A stretch of 64,000 nt of DNA from positions 62,001 through 126,000 of the forward strand of contig NZ_JAUOPN010000001.1 of assembly GCF_030547005.1 (NCBI RefSeq). The letters run 5' to 3'. Positions 17,089-26,266 of the stretch are shown here, piece by piece; the first letter of the stretch is position 1, and each line of letters begins with the position of its first letter. This DNA is from Maribacter sp. 1_MG-2023 (GTDB lineage: Bacteria; Bacteroidota; Bacteroidia; Flavobacteriales; Flavobacteriaceae). The notes under the pieces are model-generated. The model saw only the letters and a list, made by a program, of their open reading frames with translations. It did not search any database and was not told where the DNA came from. Both the position numbers and the translations under genes were made by a program.

Positions 17089-18822
17089 ATGAGAAAAATT
17101 CTTTTGGTACTAGTGGTCGTTGCTTTTGTAATTGGATGTACGGAACCTCCTAAATTAGAGCATAAATTTTCAATAAAGGTTAGTTATTCTGCTGAGGTAG
17201 ATTCTTTGGTTAAAGATGGTCGTTTGCTGCTCATGCTTTCTACAGATGATAGTAATGAACCTCGGTTTCAAATCAATGACGGACTCAATACACAACTGAT
17301 ATTCGGTGTGAATGTGGAGAATTGGGCTAAGGATTCAGTTATAACTTTTGATGAGAATGTTTTTGGGTATCCGTACGAAAGCTTAAAAGATGTTCCGCCG
17401 GGTGAGTATAATGTACAGGCGCTTTTGAACGTATATGAAACTTTTAATCTTTCTACCGGTCATACCGTAAAGTTGCCTATGGATAATGGCGAGGGACAAC
17501 AATGGAATAAATCTCCTGGTAACTTATATAGCAAACCATTTAAAATTAGAGTTGCTGGTAACGGATTTGAAAATGTGTCGGTCGATTTAGATCAGGTGAT
17601 TGCACCAATTGAAGAACCAGAAGATACTAAGTGGATTAAGCATGTAAAAGTGAAGTCAGAAAAGCTTTCTGAGTTTTGGGGACGTGATATTTTCTTAGGA
17701 GCGCATGTATTGCTGCCAAAAGGATTTGAAGAACATCCAGAAGCTAAGTATCCACTGATGGTTTTTCACGGACATTTTCCTTCAGATTTTGGCGGATTCA
17801 GAACTACGCCTCCAGATCCTAAAATGAAACCAGAATATTCTGAACGATTTAGTTTAGAAGGCTATAATGTTATTCAACAACAAGAAGCTTACGATTTTTA
17901 TAAACGTTGGAACGAGCCAGATTTCCCTCGTTTTATTATAATCGAGATTCAGCATCCTACACCATATTACGATGATTCATATGCAGTAAACTCCGCTAAT
18001 CAAGGTCCGTATGGCGACGCCATTACCTATGAACTTATTCCTGAAATAGAAAAACAATTTAGAGGAATGGGAGAGGGGTGGTCTCGTTTTCTATATGGCG
18101 GTTCAACCGGTGGTTGGGAAGCTTTGGCGGTTCAGGTGAAATACCCAGATGAATATAACGGTTGTTTTGCGGCATGCCCAGATCCGATAGATTTTAGAGC
18201 GTATACCTTAACGAATATATACGATGATGAAAATGCCTACTTCTATAAGAGTGCACATAAAACTTTAGAAGTACCATCGCATAGAAATTACTTAGGTCAA
18301 ATTCAATCTACCTTAAAACAAGGAAATCACTTAGAATTAGTATTGGGTGATAAGTCAAGATCAGGTCAACAATGGGATATTTGGGAGGCTACCTATTCAC
18401 CACAAGGGGAAGATGGGTACCCAGAGAGAATTTGGGATAAAAAGACAGGCGATATCGACCATGAGGTTGCTGAATACTGGAAAGAGAATTTCGATTTAAG
18501 ACATATTCTAGAACGAGACTGGGATAAATTAGGTGATAATCTAAAAGGTAAAATTCATATCTATTGTGGAGATATGGATAACTACTACCTCAACAATGCT
18601 GTATACCTAATGGAAGATTTCTTGGAAAGTACTACAGATCCTTATTATGAGGGAGAAGTAAAATATGGAGATAGAGACGAACATTGTTGGAACGGAGATC
18701 CAGACCAACCAAATGCAATTACTCGCTTAAGATATAATACTATGTATGTACCAAAGATTATGGAACGTATAGAAAAAAGTGCACCCAAAGGGGCAGATTT
18801 GACAAGTTGGAGGTATAAGTAA
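17089..18822 (+). CDS. Esterase-like alpha/beta-hydrolase lipoprotein
   Basis: The product is a lipoprotein ('MRKILLVLVVVAFVIGC'); this signal fixes the start at 17089, not at the in-frame codon 54 bp upstream. About 570 residues follow: an N-terminal region of unclear fold (roughly to residue 190), then an alpha/beta hydrolase of the esterase-D/putative esterase type with 'PLMVFHGHFPSDFGG' (oxyanion region), the nucleophile elbow 'YGGSTGGWEAL' (Ser), an Asp in 'YCGDMDNYYL' and a His in 'GDRDEHCWNG'. A serine hydrolase in the periplasm or on the outer membrane is likely; the substrate is unknown. Confidence 0.8.
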   Translation: MRKILLVLVVVAFVIGCTEPPKLEHKFSIKVSYSAEVDSLVKDGRLLLMLSTDDSNEPRFQINDGLNTQLIFGVNVENWAKDSVITFDENVFGYPYESLKDVPPGEYNVQALLNVYETFNLSTGHTVKLPMDNGEGQQWNKSPGNLYSKPFKIRVAGNGFENVSVDLDQVIAPIEEPEDTKWIKHVKVKSEKLSEFWGRDIFLGAHVLLPKGFEEHPEAKYPLMVFHGHFPSDFGGFRTTPPDPKMKPEYSERFSLEGYNVIQQQEAYDFYKRWNEPDFPRFIIIEIQHPTPYYDDSYAVNSANQGPYGDAITYELIPEIEKQFRGMGEGWSRFLYGGSTGGWEALAVQVKYPDEYNGCFAACPDPIDFRAYTLTNIYDDENAYFYKSAHKTLEVPSHRNYLGQIQSTLKQGNHLELVLGDKSRSGQQWDIWEATYSPQGEDGYPERIWDKKTGDIDHEVAEYWKENFDLRHILERDWDKLGDNLKGKIHIYCGDMDNYYLNNAVYLMEDFLESTTDPYYEGEVKYGDRDEHCWNGDPDQPNAITRLRYNTMYVPKIMERIEKSAPKGADLTSWRYK

Positions 18823-18970
18823 AAATAATAGTTCAGTTAAAATATAAGTGTCACTTCTAATGAATTTTGAGGTGCAAAAAATTAATATCGAGAATCTTTG
18901 ATTTTAGGTTGGCGAAAACGGTCTATTAGGTAAATCAAGATTTAATAATAAAAGGATAAGATTCTAAAGA

Positions 18971-19942
18971 ATGAAATACAGAAGATTCGGGCGTACAGAT
19001 TGGCAAGTAAGTGAAGTAGGATACGGAATGTGGGGAATGGCTGGTTGGACGGCTAGTGATGATGCCCAATCTGCGAAATCATTAGATCTGGCAGTTGAAA
19101 ACGGAGTTAATTTCTTTGATACCGCTTGGGGTTACGGAGAAGGCCATAGTGAGGAGTTGCTTGGGGAGTTGGTAAAGAGACATCCTTCTAAGAAAATATA
19201 TACAGCAAGTAAAATTCCGCCAAAAAACTTTCAATGGCCAGCAAAACCTGAATATGCTTTTGAGGATTCTTATCTAACAGAACATATTATGGAATACACT
19301 CATAAAACTTTGAAGAATTTAGGTTTGGAGCAACTAGACCTCATGCAATTTCATACTTGGGATGACGGTTGGAGTGATAGGGAGGAATGGCAGCGCGCTA
19401 TTGAAGATTTAAAAACTTCAGGTAAAGTAGCTGCAATGGGTATTAGTATGAATCGTTGGGAGCCTGAAAATGGAATAAAAGCCTTAAAAACAGGATTGCT
19501 AGATGCTGTACAGGTCATTTACAACATATTCGATCAAGCACCAATAGATAACTTGTTTCCGCTCTGTAAAGAGCTAGACATAGCAACCATTGCACGTGTA
19601 CCTTTTGATGAAGGAACATTAACGGGTACGATGACCAAAGAAACCACTTTCCCTGAAGGCGATTGGCGCGGAACATATTTTGTTCCCGAGAATTTAATTT
19701 CTTCTGTTGAGCATGCAGATGCTTTACGGCCTTTGATACCTGAAGGTATGACCATGGCAGAAATGGCATTGCGTTTTATTCTAATGAATGATAATGTTGG
19801 TACAACCATACCTGGTATGCGTAAACAACGCAATGTATTGGCAAATACTGCCACCAGTGATGGTAAATTATTGTCTAATGAACTGTATGAAGAATTAAAA
19901 AAGCATCGTTGGGATAGAGTACCGACTTCTTGGTCACAGTAG
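18971..19942 (+). CDS. Aldo/keto reductase
   Basis: A 323-residue NADPH-dependent oxidoreductase of the aldo/keto reductase superfamily. The signature 'NFFDTAWGYGEGHSEELLG' carries the Asp and Tyr of the catalytic tetrad; a Lys occurs in 'IYTASKI', and the His position corresponds to 'MQFHTWDD'. The cofactor-binding C-terminus reads 'VGTTIPGMRKQRNVLAN'. There is no signal peptide, so it is cytosolic. Substrate unknown. Confidence 0.92.
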   Translation: MKYRRFGRTDWQVSEVGYGMWGMAGWTASDDAQSAKSLDLAVENGVNFFDTAWGYGEGHSEELLGELVKRHPSKKIYTASKIPPKNFQWPAKPEYAFEDSYLTEHIMEYTHKTLKNLGLEQLDLMQFHTWDDGWSDREEWQRAIEDLKTSGKVAAMGISMNRWEPENGIKALKTGLLDAVQVIYNIFDQAPIDNLFPLCKELDIATIARVPFDEGTLTGTMTKETTFPEGDWRGTYFVPENLISSVEHADALRPLIPEGMTMAEMALRFILMNDNVGTTIPGMRKQRNVLANTATSDGKLLSNELYEELKKHRWDRVPTSWSQ

Positions 19943-19946
19943 ATAG

Positions 19947-20777
19947 TTAATTTAAGTTGATAATTTCTTTCTTTAACAATTTAAAAACAACGCTATCCTT
20001 TTGTTGAGATAATAGCCAATTATCAATTACGGTCTTAAAAACAGCATCTTTTTCAATCAAATATCCAAAATCGAAAAAATTGAAAGGTTGGTTGGGGTTA
20101 ACTGCCTCCAGTTCTTTGTGAATTTGTTCTTGCATAAGCGTTTCTACTGCATCGGTTACCATAACATCAGCTTCACCGTCCACTAATTTTTGAAAAATAT
20201 CTAAATTGTTATCGTTGAGTATGAGCCTAGCCTTTGGGAAATTTGCTCTAGCAAAAGCTTCATTGGTGCCGCCAGGATTAAAAATAACTCTTACGTTTTG
20301 TTTATTGATTTTTTCAATGCTATTATAATTAAGTGAGTTTTCATCTCTTGTAATAGCTGCCTTTCCACTAGATAAAACGGGTATACTAAAAAATGCCTTT
20401 GTCTGTCGTTCTGGAGTAATGGTTATACCACTCATTCCAATATCAAATTTACCATTCCTTAAATCTTCCATTAATGTTGGCCAGCTAGTCTCAATAAATG
20501 CTACTTCTACGTCAAGAGATTTAGCTAAAGTCTTAGCCATTTCTATGTCTAAGCCTGCATAGATTTTATTGGAATCGATTTTATAAGAAAAAGGCATAAA
20601 ATCTCCCGTAGTACCAACTCTAAGAGTGTCTCTATCCTTAATAGTTTTTAATGTAGAGGTTTTACTATCAGTGAATGAATCAGAATGTTTTACAATCTTT
20701 GGTCCACAACTTATGGTTAACGAAGTTGTAATCAATAAAAGAAAACTATTTAATAAGTAATTATAGGTCTTTAACAT
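19947..20777 (-). CDS. Periplasmic binding-fold lipoprotein resembling cyclohexadienyl dehydratase (PheC)
   Basis: The 276-residue protein begins with a lipoprotein signal (lipobox 'LTISC') and is a type-3 solute-binding fold. Several segments look like the enzyme PheC, not transport receptors: 'LRVGTTGDFMPFSY', 'TSWPTLMEDL', 'DIGMSGITITPERQ', 'NPGGTNEAFARANFPKA', and 'DGEADVMVTDAVETLM'. PheC converts prephenate or arogenate to phenylpyruvate or phenylalanine in the periplasm. No ABC transporter genes are nearby, which fits an enzyme. I infer PheC-like activity; a generic amino-acid binding protein is the alternative. Confidence 0.75.
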   Translation of the reverse strand: MLKTYNYLLNSFLLLITTSLTISCGPKIVKHSDSFTDSKTSTLKTIKDRDTLRVGTTGDFMPFSYKIDSNKIYAGLDIEMAKTLAKSLDVEVAFIETSWPTLMEDLRNGKFDIGMSGITITPERQTKAFFSIPVLSSGKAAITRDENSLNYNSIEKINKQNVRVIFNPGGTNEAFARANFPKARLILNDNNLDIFQKLVDGEADVMVTDAVETLMQEQIHKELEAVNPNQPFNFFDFGYLIEKDAVFKTVIDNWLLSQQKDSVVFKLLKKEIINLN

Positions 20778-20786
20778 TTGTAAAGT

Positions 20787-21212
20787 CTATTTCGCAAACA
20801 ACTGCCCCATATCTTTGAAAGCTTTAAACTCTAAAGCATTACCTGCTGGGTCATAGAAAAACATGGTAGCTTGTTCGCCAACTTTACCTGCAAAACGAAC
20901 ATATGGTTCAATGACGAACTTTACACCTTTTGATTTCAGCTCCTCTGAAAAGCTTTGAAATACATCCCAAGGTAAAACTACTCCGTAATGTGGTACGGGA
21001 ACATCATGACCATCTACAGGATTATGGTGCACACTTTCTGTCTCAGATTTAGGTTTATAATGGATTACTAATTGATGTCCGAATAAATTGAAATCTACCC
21101 AGTGGTCACTACTACGACCTTCTTCGCAATTTAAGATGTCTCTATAAAAGGTTCTGCATTCCGCTAAGTTATGAACGGGAATGGCAATATGGAAAGGTGT
21201 TACGTTTTGCAT
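20787..21212 (-). CDS. VOC-family (glyoxalase/dioxygenase-fold) protein
   Basis: A 141-residue vicinal-oxygen-chelate protein: '[20 protein letters not shown]' at the N-terminus supplies the first metal His, 'HQLVIHY' and 'PHYGVVLPW' are typical beta strands, and '[15 protein letters not shown]' supplies the last metal Glu. Such proteins bind divalent metal and act on small molecules or bind antibiotics. It lies 9 bp before the PheC-like gene and 2 bp after the next one, so these three form a short operon. Confidence 0.88.
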   Translation of the reverse strand: MQNVTPFHIAIPVHNLAECRTFYRDILNCEEGRSSDHWVDFNLFGHQLVIHYKPKSETESVHHNPVDGHDVPVPHYGVVLPWDVFQSFSEELKSKGVKFVIEPYVRFAGKVGEQATMFFYDPAGNALEFKAFKDMGQLFAK

Positions 21213-21214
21213 AA

Positions 21215-21466
21215 TCAGTTATTTCTTAAGGCTGAAATTAACTCTTTTTTGCTCATTTTGGAACGTCCGTCAATACCAATTTCTTTAGCTTGGTCATAAA
21301 GCTCTTTTTTAGTTCTTTCTTCATAGGTAGAAGCTTTACCGCCTTTCTTTCCCGCATCTTTAGTGTTTGCTATTCTTGCAGCTTTTTCTTTACTGTATCC
21401 TTTGTCTACTAAAGCTTCGTACTGCTCTTCGTTCTGTATTTGTGGTATGTTGTTTGATTTTGCCAT
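21215..21466 (-). CDS. Small DUF7218-like / Rho-N-type protein
   Basis: An 83-residue basic protein: '[20 protein letters not shown]' in the middle and a C-terminal SAP/Rho-N-like helix-extended-helix, '[20 protein letters not shown]'. This layout is common in short bacterial proteins thought to bind nucleic acid. It leads the operon with the VOC and PheC-like genes (2 bp spacing to the former). The function is not known. Confidence 0.75.
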   Translation of the reverse strand: MAKSNNIPQIQNEEQYEALVDKGYSKEKAARIANTKDAGKKGGKASTYEERTKKELYDQAKEIGIDGRSKMSKKELISALRNN

Positions 21467-21523
21467 TTTTATTTTAAATTTAAATAAAAAGTGACTTTTG
21501 GGTGTGCTGTATACAATCGGAAA

Positions 21524-22363
21524 TTATCCTTCTAAAAAAGAAACAATCTTTTCATTTACCCCATCTTGGTGCATAGAATGACCTAAACCTTCAGTGCTTA
21601 CAAATTCACTTCCTTTCCAATGTTTATGTACATCAACAGAGGCGTGGTACGGAGCTATCATATCAAACCTGTCATGAAAAAGTAATCCTTTTTTCTGGTT
21701 AGTTTTAACAAATTTGGAACTAGAAAATTCTTCTGCCGTAAATTTAAATTTGTTGTACACTAAGTTTTTTAGTGCTTTTAAAACTTTACTATTAAATCCT
21801 AACAAGTTTTTGTAGTGCGTAAGTATTTCATGAAATTCTGATGGTGAGCCTATCGTAACTATTTTTTCTAAAGTTTTGTTTGGGTGTAAAGATTCATTAT
21901 ATAAAACAGTCATACCTCCCATAGAATGTCCTATGACTATTGTTGGTTTGTATTTATTTAATACCTGCTGTATGGTTTCTGCATAAAGTGGCACATGTAA
22001 CATGTCGCCTGAAGAATACCCATGTGCAGGAGCATCAAAAGCAATGATATTGTAATCTGCTTCCTGTAATGTTTCTATGAGTTTATGCCAGCGCCAGGTA
22101 TTGCTTTCCCAACCGTGAACAAGTACAACTGTTTCTTTGTTTCCTGACCAGTTGTATACTTGAATTTCATTTTCATCTAATGATAATACCTCTAATTTGG
22201 CTTGGTCTAAAAATGCTTTTTGATTTGGTAGTACACGACCTTTTCTAACCTTTGTGAATACTAAAAAAGCCTTGTAAGCGGCTTTCTTTGGAGAAAACCA
22301 AACAAGGATATTAAGGTAGAAACCTATTAATTTAGGTATAAGCTTTTGAAGGAATACTGGCAC
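21524..22363 (-). CDS. Alpha/beta hydrolase
   Basis: The 279-residue product has the alpha/beta-hydrolase core: oxyanion segment 'VLVHGWESNTWRWHKL', 'DAPAHGYSSG', the nucleophile elbow 'GHSMGGMTVLY', an acidic residue in 'HDRFDMIAPY' and the catalytic His in 'GLGHSMHQDG'. The N-terminal 30 residues are hydrophobic and Lys-flanked and may associate with the membrane. The start codon is GTG (22363). Esterase/lipase-type activity is expected; the substrate is unknown. Confidence 0.88.
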   Translation of the reverse strand: MPVFLQKLIPKLIGFYLNILVWFSPKKAAYKAFLVFTKVRKGRVLPNQKAFLDQAKLEVLSLDENEIQVYNWSGNKETVVLVHGWESNTWRWHKLIETLQEADYNIIAFDAPAHGYSSGDMLHVPLYAETIQQVLNKYKPTIVIGHSMGGMTVLYNESLHPNKTLEKIVTIGSPSEFHEILTHYKNLLGFNSKVLKALKNLVYNKFKFTAEEFSSSKFVKTNQKKGLLFHDRFDMIAPYHASVDVHKHWKGSEFVSTEGLGHSMHQDGVNEKIVSFLEG

Positions 22364-22428
22364 CTGATAAAATTTTGAAATGTATAGAAGTTATCCGAAG
22401 GAAATCAAATTTTAGGGTATTAAGAATA

Positions 22429-22983
22429 TCAATCCCATCCTACCATCATGTATTTTACTTTTGCAGTATCTGGTATTTGTACCTCTTCAATTGTACTATT
22501 GGTATTGTATCGTAGGCTTTCCGGTAATTCTTTTTTATCAATAGTGAAATATAAATCACTATCCTTCAATAGAACCACTACATTATTAATAGCGCTTATG
22601 ATTTTTTTAATAGGATAGTTTTCTCGTATTTCTTTAAAAGTACTCAGTTTAGAAATGCCCTTATCTGTAACAAATCGTTCATCATTGACCATTACATTCT
22701 GTATAGTAGCAATGCTATCGTTATTCGGTGTTAACGTCAATAGTAAAGCACCACCTTTTTCAAAGATTTTTATTTTACTTGCACCATTACCGAAATTTAG
22801 CTTGACAGTATCTTGTATTACCGAGTCTTTTTCGAAAATTAATTCAATATCGCGTGCTAAGCTTTCCTTTGATAATCTACCAACTTGATCACCAGATATT
22901 TGAAAATCTGTATTTTTTTCTTCAGTGCAATTTATTAGTAAACCACAACAGAAAATTAATAAAAGGGTATATCTAAACTTCAT
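22429..22983 (-). CDS. Lipoprotein, possibly DUF1131/YfeY-like
   Basis: A 184-residue lipoprotein with signal 'YTLLLIFCCGLLINC'. The C-terminal half ('NVMVNDERFVTDKGISKLST', 'NNVVVLLKDSDLYFTI', 'VKYMMVGWD') recalls the DUF1131 fold of the sigma-E-regulated lipoprotein YfeY, but the match is from memory and weak. It lies 3 bp after the HerA-like ATPase gene on the same strand, so they are likely cotranscribed. Confidence 0.6.
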   Translation of the reverse strand: MKFRYTLLLIFCCGLLINCTEEKNTDFQISGDQVGRLSKESLARDIELIFEKDSVIQDTVKLNFGNGASKIKIFEKGGALLLTLTPNNDSIATIQNVMVNDERFVTDKGISKLSTFKEIRENYPIKKIISAINNVVVLLKDSDLYFTIDKKELPESLRYNTNSTIEEVQIPDTAKVKYMMVGWD

Positions 22984-22986
22984 ATG

Positions 22987-24492
22987 CTATCTCATCACTT
23001 TTTTTAATACTCCAAGTACGCCTCTAATAAAAGTAGCGCTTGTTAATACCTTAATAACCGGGTTTTGTCTAGTACTCGCTCGGCTTGTTTTTTTTCTTGC
23101 AGCAGGCTTACTCTTTTCTTTTTCAGCTAATTTTTCTGCAGTTTCTATCTTTTCATTTAGAATTTCATAAGCACTTTCTCTATCGATGATTTCACCATAT
23201 TTTTTAACCAATGAAGAACTGTTATTTACTTCTTTTAATTCTTTATCTGTCAAGACATCCATACGGCTCATAGGTGCACGCAGTAATGTGGCTGCAAGTG
23301 GCGTAGGTCTGCCTTTTTCATCTAATGCAGATATCAAAGCTTCACCAATACCCAATGAGGTAAGTACTTCTTTGGTATCGTAAAACTCAGATTCAGGGTA
23401 GTTTTCTGCCGTCAATTTAATTGCTTTTCTATCTCTAGCGGTAAATGCCCTTAATGCATGTTGCACTTTTAACCCTAATTGAGACAATACATCATTTGGT
23501 ACATCTGTTGGGTTTTGGGTTACAAAATACAAGCCAATTCCTTTTGAACGTATCAGTTTAACAATACTTTCTATTTGATCCAGCAATGCTTTTGAAGCTT
23601 CTTTGAAAATAAGATGTGCTTCATCTATAAACAATATTAATTCTGGTCTGTCGCTATCGCCCTGTTCTGGAAACGTGTCATATATTTCTGCTAATAAACT
23701 TAACATAAACGTAGAGAATAACTTTGGTCTGTCTTGAATATCAGTTAGGCGTAAAATGTTGATATAGCCTCTACCTTTCTCATCAATACGGGTTAGGTCA
23801 TTTACATCAAAAGACTTTTCGCCAAAGAACAATTCTGCACCTTGTTGCTCTAACTCTATGATTTTTCTAAGAATGGTACCGGTAGAACTTGTAGAAATAC
23901 GACCATATTCTTTTGTAAATTCTGCCTTACCGGCTCCTGTTGCATATTGCAATACTTTTTTGAAATCTTTTAAATCTAGCAACGGCATTTTTTGGTCATC
24001 ACAGTATTTAAATACAACGGCAACAATACCTGATTGCGTTTCAGAGAGGTCAAGTATACGTGATAATAATACAGGGCCAAATTCAGAAACCGTGGCTCTC
24101 AACTTAACACCGTCTTGCTCAGATAACGAAAGTATCTCAACAGGAAAGCTACTTGCTTCAAAAGGAAAACCGATTTTAGCATGGCGTTCGTCTATTTTTG
24201 CGTGACCGGGACTAGGTTGTGCCAATCCGCTTAAATCTCCTTTTAAATCCATCAACATTACAGGGATACCTTTTTCAGATAAATTCTCTGCAAGCACTTG
24301 CAATGTTTTTGTTTTACCAGTACCCGTAGCACCTGCAATAAGCCCGTGCCTGTTTAAAGTTTTTAACGGAATTTTTACGAATGCATTAGTAACAGCTTCA
24401 CCATTAAGCATAGCTGCGCCCATATTAATGTAATCGCCTTTCGTAGTATATCCCTTTTCTATATGGTCAAAAAAATCTTCGGTACCGGCCAT
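22987..24492 (-). CDS. HerA/DUF853-type ATPase (YjgR-like)
   Basis: The product of about 501 residues is a FtsK/HerA-superfamily P-loop ATPase of the DUF853 (YjgR) kind: Walker A 'AGATGTGKTKTLQVL', 'VMLMDLKGDLSGLAQPSPGH', Walker B 'LILFIDEAHLIFKEAS', and 'YFVTQNPTDVP'. A basic Ala/Lys-rich tail ends the protein. An ATG at 24492 (MAGTEDFF) is preferred to the start 51 bp upstream because the extra segment is not conserved-looking. The role is unknown; members are proposed to work on DNA or protein export. Confidence 0.88.
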   Translation of the reverse strand: MAGTEDFFDHIEKGYTTKGDYINMGAAMLNGEAVTNAFVKIPLKTLNRHGLIAGATGTGKTKTLQVLAENLSEKGIPVMLMDLKGDLSGLAQPSPGHAKIDERHAKIGFPFEASSFPVEILSLSEQDGVKLRATVSEFGPVLLSRILDLSETQSGIVAVVFKYCDDQKMPLLDLKDFKKVLQYATGAGKAEFTKEYGRISTSSTGTILRKIIELEQQGAELFFGEKSFDVNDLTRIDEKGRGYINILRLTDIQDRPKLFSTFMLSLLAEIYDTFPEQGDSDRPELILFIDEAHLIFKEASKALLDQIESIVKLIRSKGIGLYFVTQNPTDVPNDVLSQLGLKVQHALRAFTARDRKAIKLTAENYPESEFYDTKEVLTSLGIGEALISALDEKGRPTPLAATLLRAPMSRMDVLTDKELKEVNNSSSLVKKYGEIIDRESAYEILNEKIETAEKLAEKEKSKPAARKKTSRASTRQNPVIKVLTSATFIRGVLGVLKKVMR

Positions 24493-24651
24493 TTTATATA
24501 TTTTCGATAAAAATAGGGGATTTTTAACCAAACCTAAAGACATGTGCAGCCTTAAATGTCACGACTTTTTAACATTTAATGTGCGAACAGTACGTGCCTG
24601 AGTACAGAATTTACCGATGTCTACTTCTAACAGAATTTGTCAACTAAAACG

Positions 24652-24659
24652 TATCTTTG
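24652..24659 (+). promoter_or_regulatory. -7 promoter box very close to the queE start
   Basis: TATCTTTG is a perfect TAnnTTTG box that ends 4 bp before the ATG at 24664. If used, transcription would begin at or next to the start codon, giving a leaderless mRNA. Confidence 0.5.
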
Positions 24660-24663
24660 CCGA

Positions 24664-25296
24664 ATGAAAAATGAGGAGGTACTTGAGAAAGTGAATAAAG
24701 GGGTGTATTTACCCTTAATGGAAGAGTTTTACACCATACAGGGTGAAGGCTTTCATAAAGGAACTGCAGCTTACTTTATTCGTGTTGGCGGGTGTGATGT
24801 TGGTTGCCATTGGTGTGATGTAAAAGAAAGCTGGAATGCAGAAACGCATCCGCCTACTGCCATCGAACAAATTGTTGATAATGCCGCTAAGTATTCTGAT
24901 ACTATTGTTATTACAGGAGGAGAACCATTAATGTGGGATATGAACCCTATTACAAAAGCATTAAAGAATAAAGGTCTAAAAACACATATTGAAACTTCTG
25001 GTGCCTACACGCTTTCTGGGGATTGGGATTGGATCTGTCTTTCTCCAAAAAAGAATAAATTACCTGAAGGTCGTATTTATGACGATGCCCATGAGCTAAA
25101 GGTGATTGTTTATAATAAGCACGATTTAATTTTTGCTGAAGAACAAGCTGCGAAAACTAATACTAATTGCATTTTATACTTGCAGCCAGAATGGAGTGTT
25201 CGAGATAAAGTGGTACCCATGATTGTTGACTATGTAATGAACAACCCAAAATGGAAAGTGTCATTGCAAACACACAAGTATTTGAATATCCCTTAA
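24664..25296 (+). CDS. queE: 7-carboxy-7-deazaguanine synthase QueE
   Basis: QueE is a radical-SAM enzyme that converts 6-carboxytetrahydropterin to 7-carboxy-7-deazaguanine in queuosine synthesis. The 210-residue product has 'EEFYTIQGEGFHKGTAAYFI' at the N-terminus, the cluster motif CDVGCHWC (Cx3Cx2C), 'TGGEPLMW' and 'ETSGAY'. The ATG at 24664 is preferred to the TTG 27 bp upstream because it begins the conserved region. The other que genes are not in this window. Confidence 0.95.
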   Translation: MKNEEVLEKVNKGVYLPLMEEFYTIQGEGFHKGTAAYFIRVGGCDVGCHWCDVKESWNAETHPPTAIEQIVDNAAKYSDTIVITGGEPLMWDMNPITKALKNKGLKTHIETSGAYTLSGDWDWICLSPKKNKLPEGRIYDDAHELKVIVYNKHDLIFAEEQAAKTNTNCILYLQPEWSVRDKVVPMIVDYVMNNPKWKVSLQTHKYLNIP

Positions 25297-25312
25297 AATA
25301 TATGGATATTGT

Positions 25313-26221
25313 TTAACGCCCTCCGTTAGCTTGAATATCTAATACACATTCGGCATCTAAAGGTACCGTGTTTGTAGTTTTAGCAGTGTGCTGTTGTAAC
25401 AAGCTTAAGACGGTTGTGCCAGATAATCTACAGCCAGATTTTACGCCGTCTTCATATTGGGCAAGGGTATTAGATTGTAAAGATTTACCAGAAGAACCAC
25501 CGAATTGTAATTCTGCACGCATAAGGCAAACAGCTTGGTTGCAATGGTTATCAGCTACTAGCTGACCATCTTCGTTTTCAGATTCAGACTCATGGTCATT
25601 TACCATATCAGAACCTAAATTGACCAAACCGAAAAGGTGTCCGAACTCGTGATTTAAAGTGGTGGTTTCTACATCCGCTTCGCTAATAGAAGAACTCAAA
25701 CTAGCTAAATCTCTTACGGTAGCTTCATGTATAACCATAGAAGTGTTGCGGTAAACAGAACCTAACGTTACAAGACCGCCTTCTAAATCATCACCTTCTG
25801 CTGGCGTATCTGCAAAGTAAATATAGATAGCCAATGTGCTACCTGTATTAAAGGCTGTTCTGTTCGAGGTTTCTAAATCTGCAATTTCTTGTAGTGTAAG
25901 TTCATCTTCTGACGGGCTAGATAATTCTTTATATACTAACTCAATATCTTCTTTGAAGGTGTGCTCTTTTAGATACGCTGTAAAATCTGTCATTGCAGCT
26001 TCGGTCGGTTTAAAACCGGTTACATATGCTATTTCAATTAGAAGTTTATCGTAGGTATCGTTAGAGAGAATGTCTTTAGCAGAATCACCTGTTGCCAGTA
26101 AATTAGCAGCCTTGTCAACTTTGGCTTCTGAATTGTCACCATCAGAATCTGAAGAACTTTTAGAGCAAGAAACGGCAAATGCCATAATACCAATTAGCAA
26201 TAAACTTTTGAACTTATTCAT
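25313..26221 (-). CDS. Zinc-metalloprotease-like lipoprotein
   Basis: A 302-residue lipoprotein (lipobox 'FAVSC', followed by a Ser/Asp-rich linker). The central zincin motif 'LNHEFGHLFGLVNLG' (HExxH with a following Gly-Leu-Val) and the Met-turn-like 'CLMRAELQFG' indicate a metzincin-type peptidase. Predicted location is periplasmic or surface-anchored. An in-frame start 24 bp upstream exists, but the lipoprotein signal begins at MNKFKSLL (26221). The substrate is unknown. Confidence 0.82.
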   Translation of the reverse strand: MNKFKSLLLIGIMAFAVSCSKSSSDSDGDNSEAKVDKAANLLATGDSAKDILSNDTYDKLLIEIAYVTGFKPTEAAMTDFTAYLKEHTFKEDIELVYKELSSPSEDELTLQEIADLETSNRTAFNTGSTLAIYIYFADTPAEGDDLEGGLVTLGSVYRNTSMVIHEATVRDLASLSSSISEADVETTTLNHEFGHLFGLVNLGSDMVNDHESESENEDGQLVADNHCNQAVCLMRAELQFGGSSGKSLQSNTLAQYEDGVKSGCRLSGTTVLSLLQQHTAKTTNTVPLDAECVLDIQANGGR

Positions 26222-26266
26222 AAAATTGTTTTGTACAAATAGCATAACGAAAAAAAAGAGTCGCTA

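Noticed and set aside
19515-19854. Open frames of 84 and 106 codons opposite the aldo/keto reductase
   Set aside because: They overlap a well-conserved enzyme gene and lack any recognisable feature.
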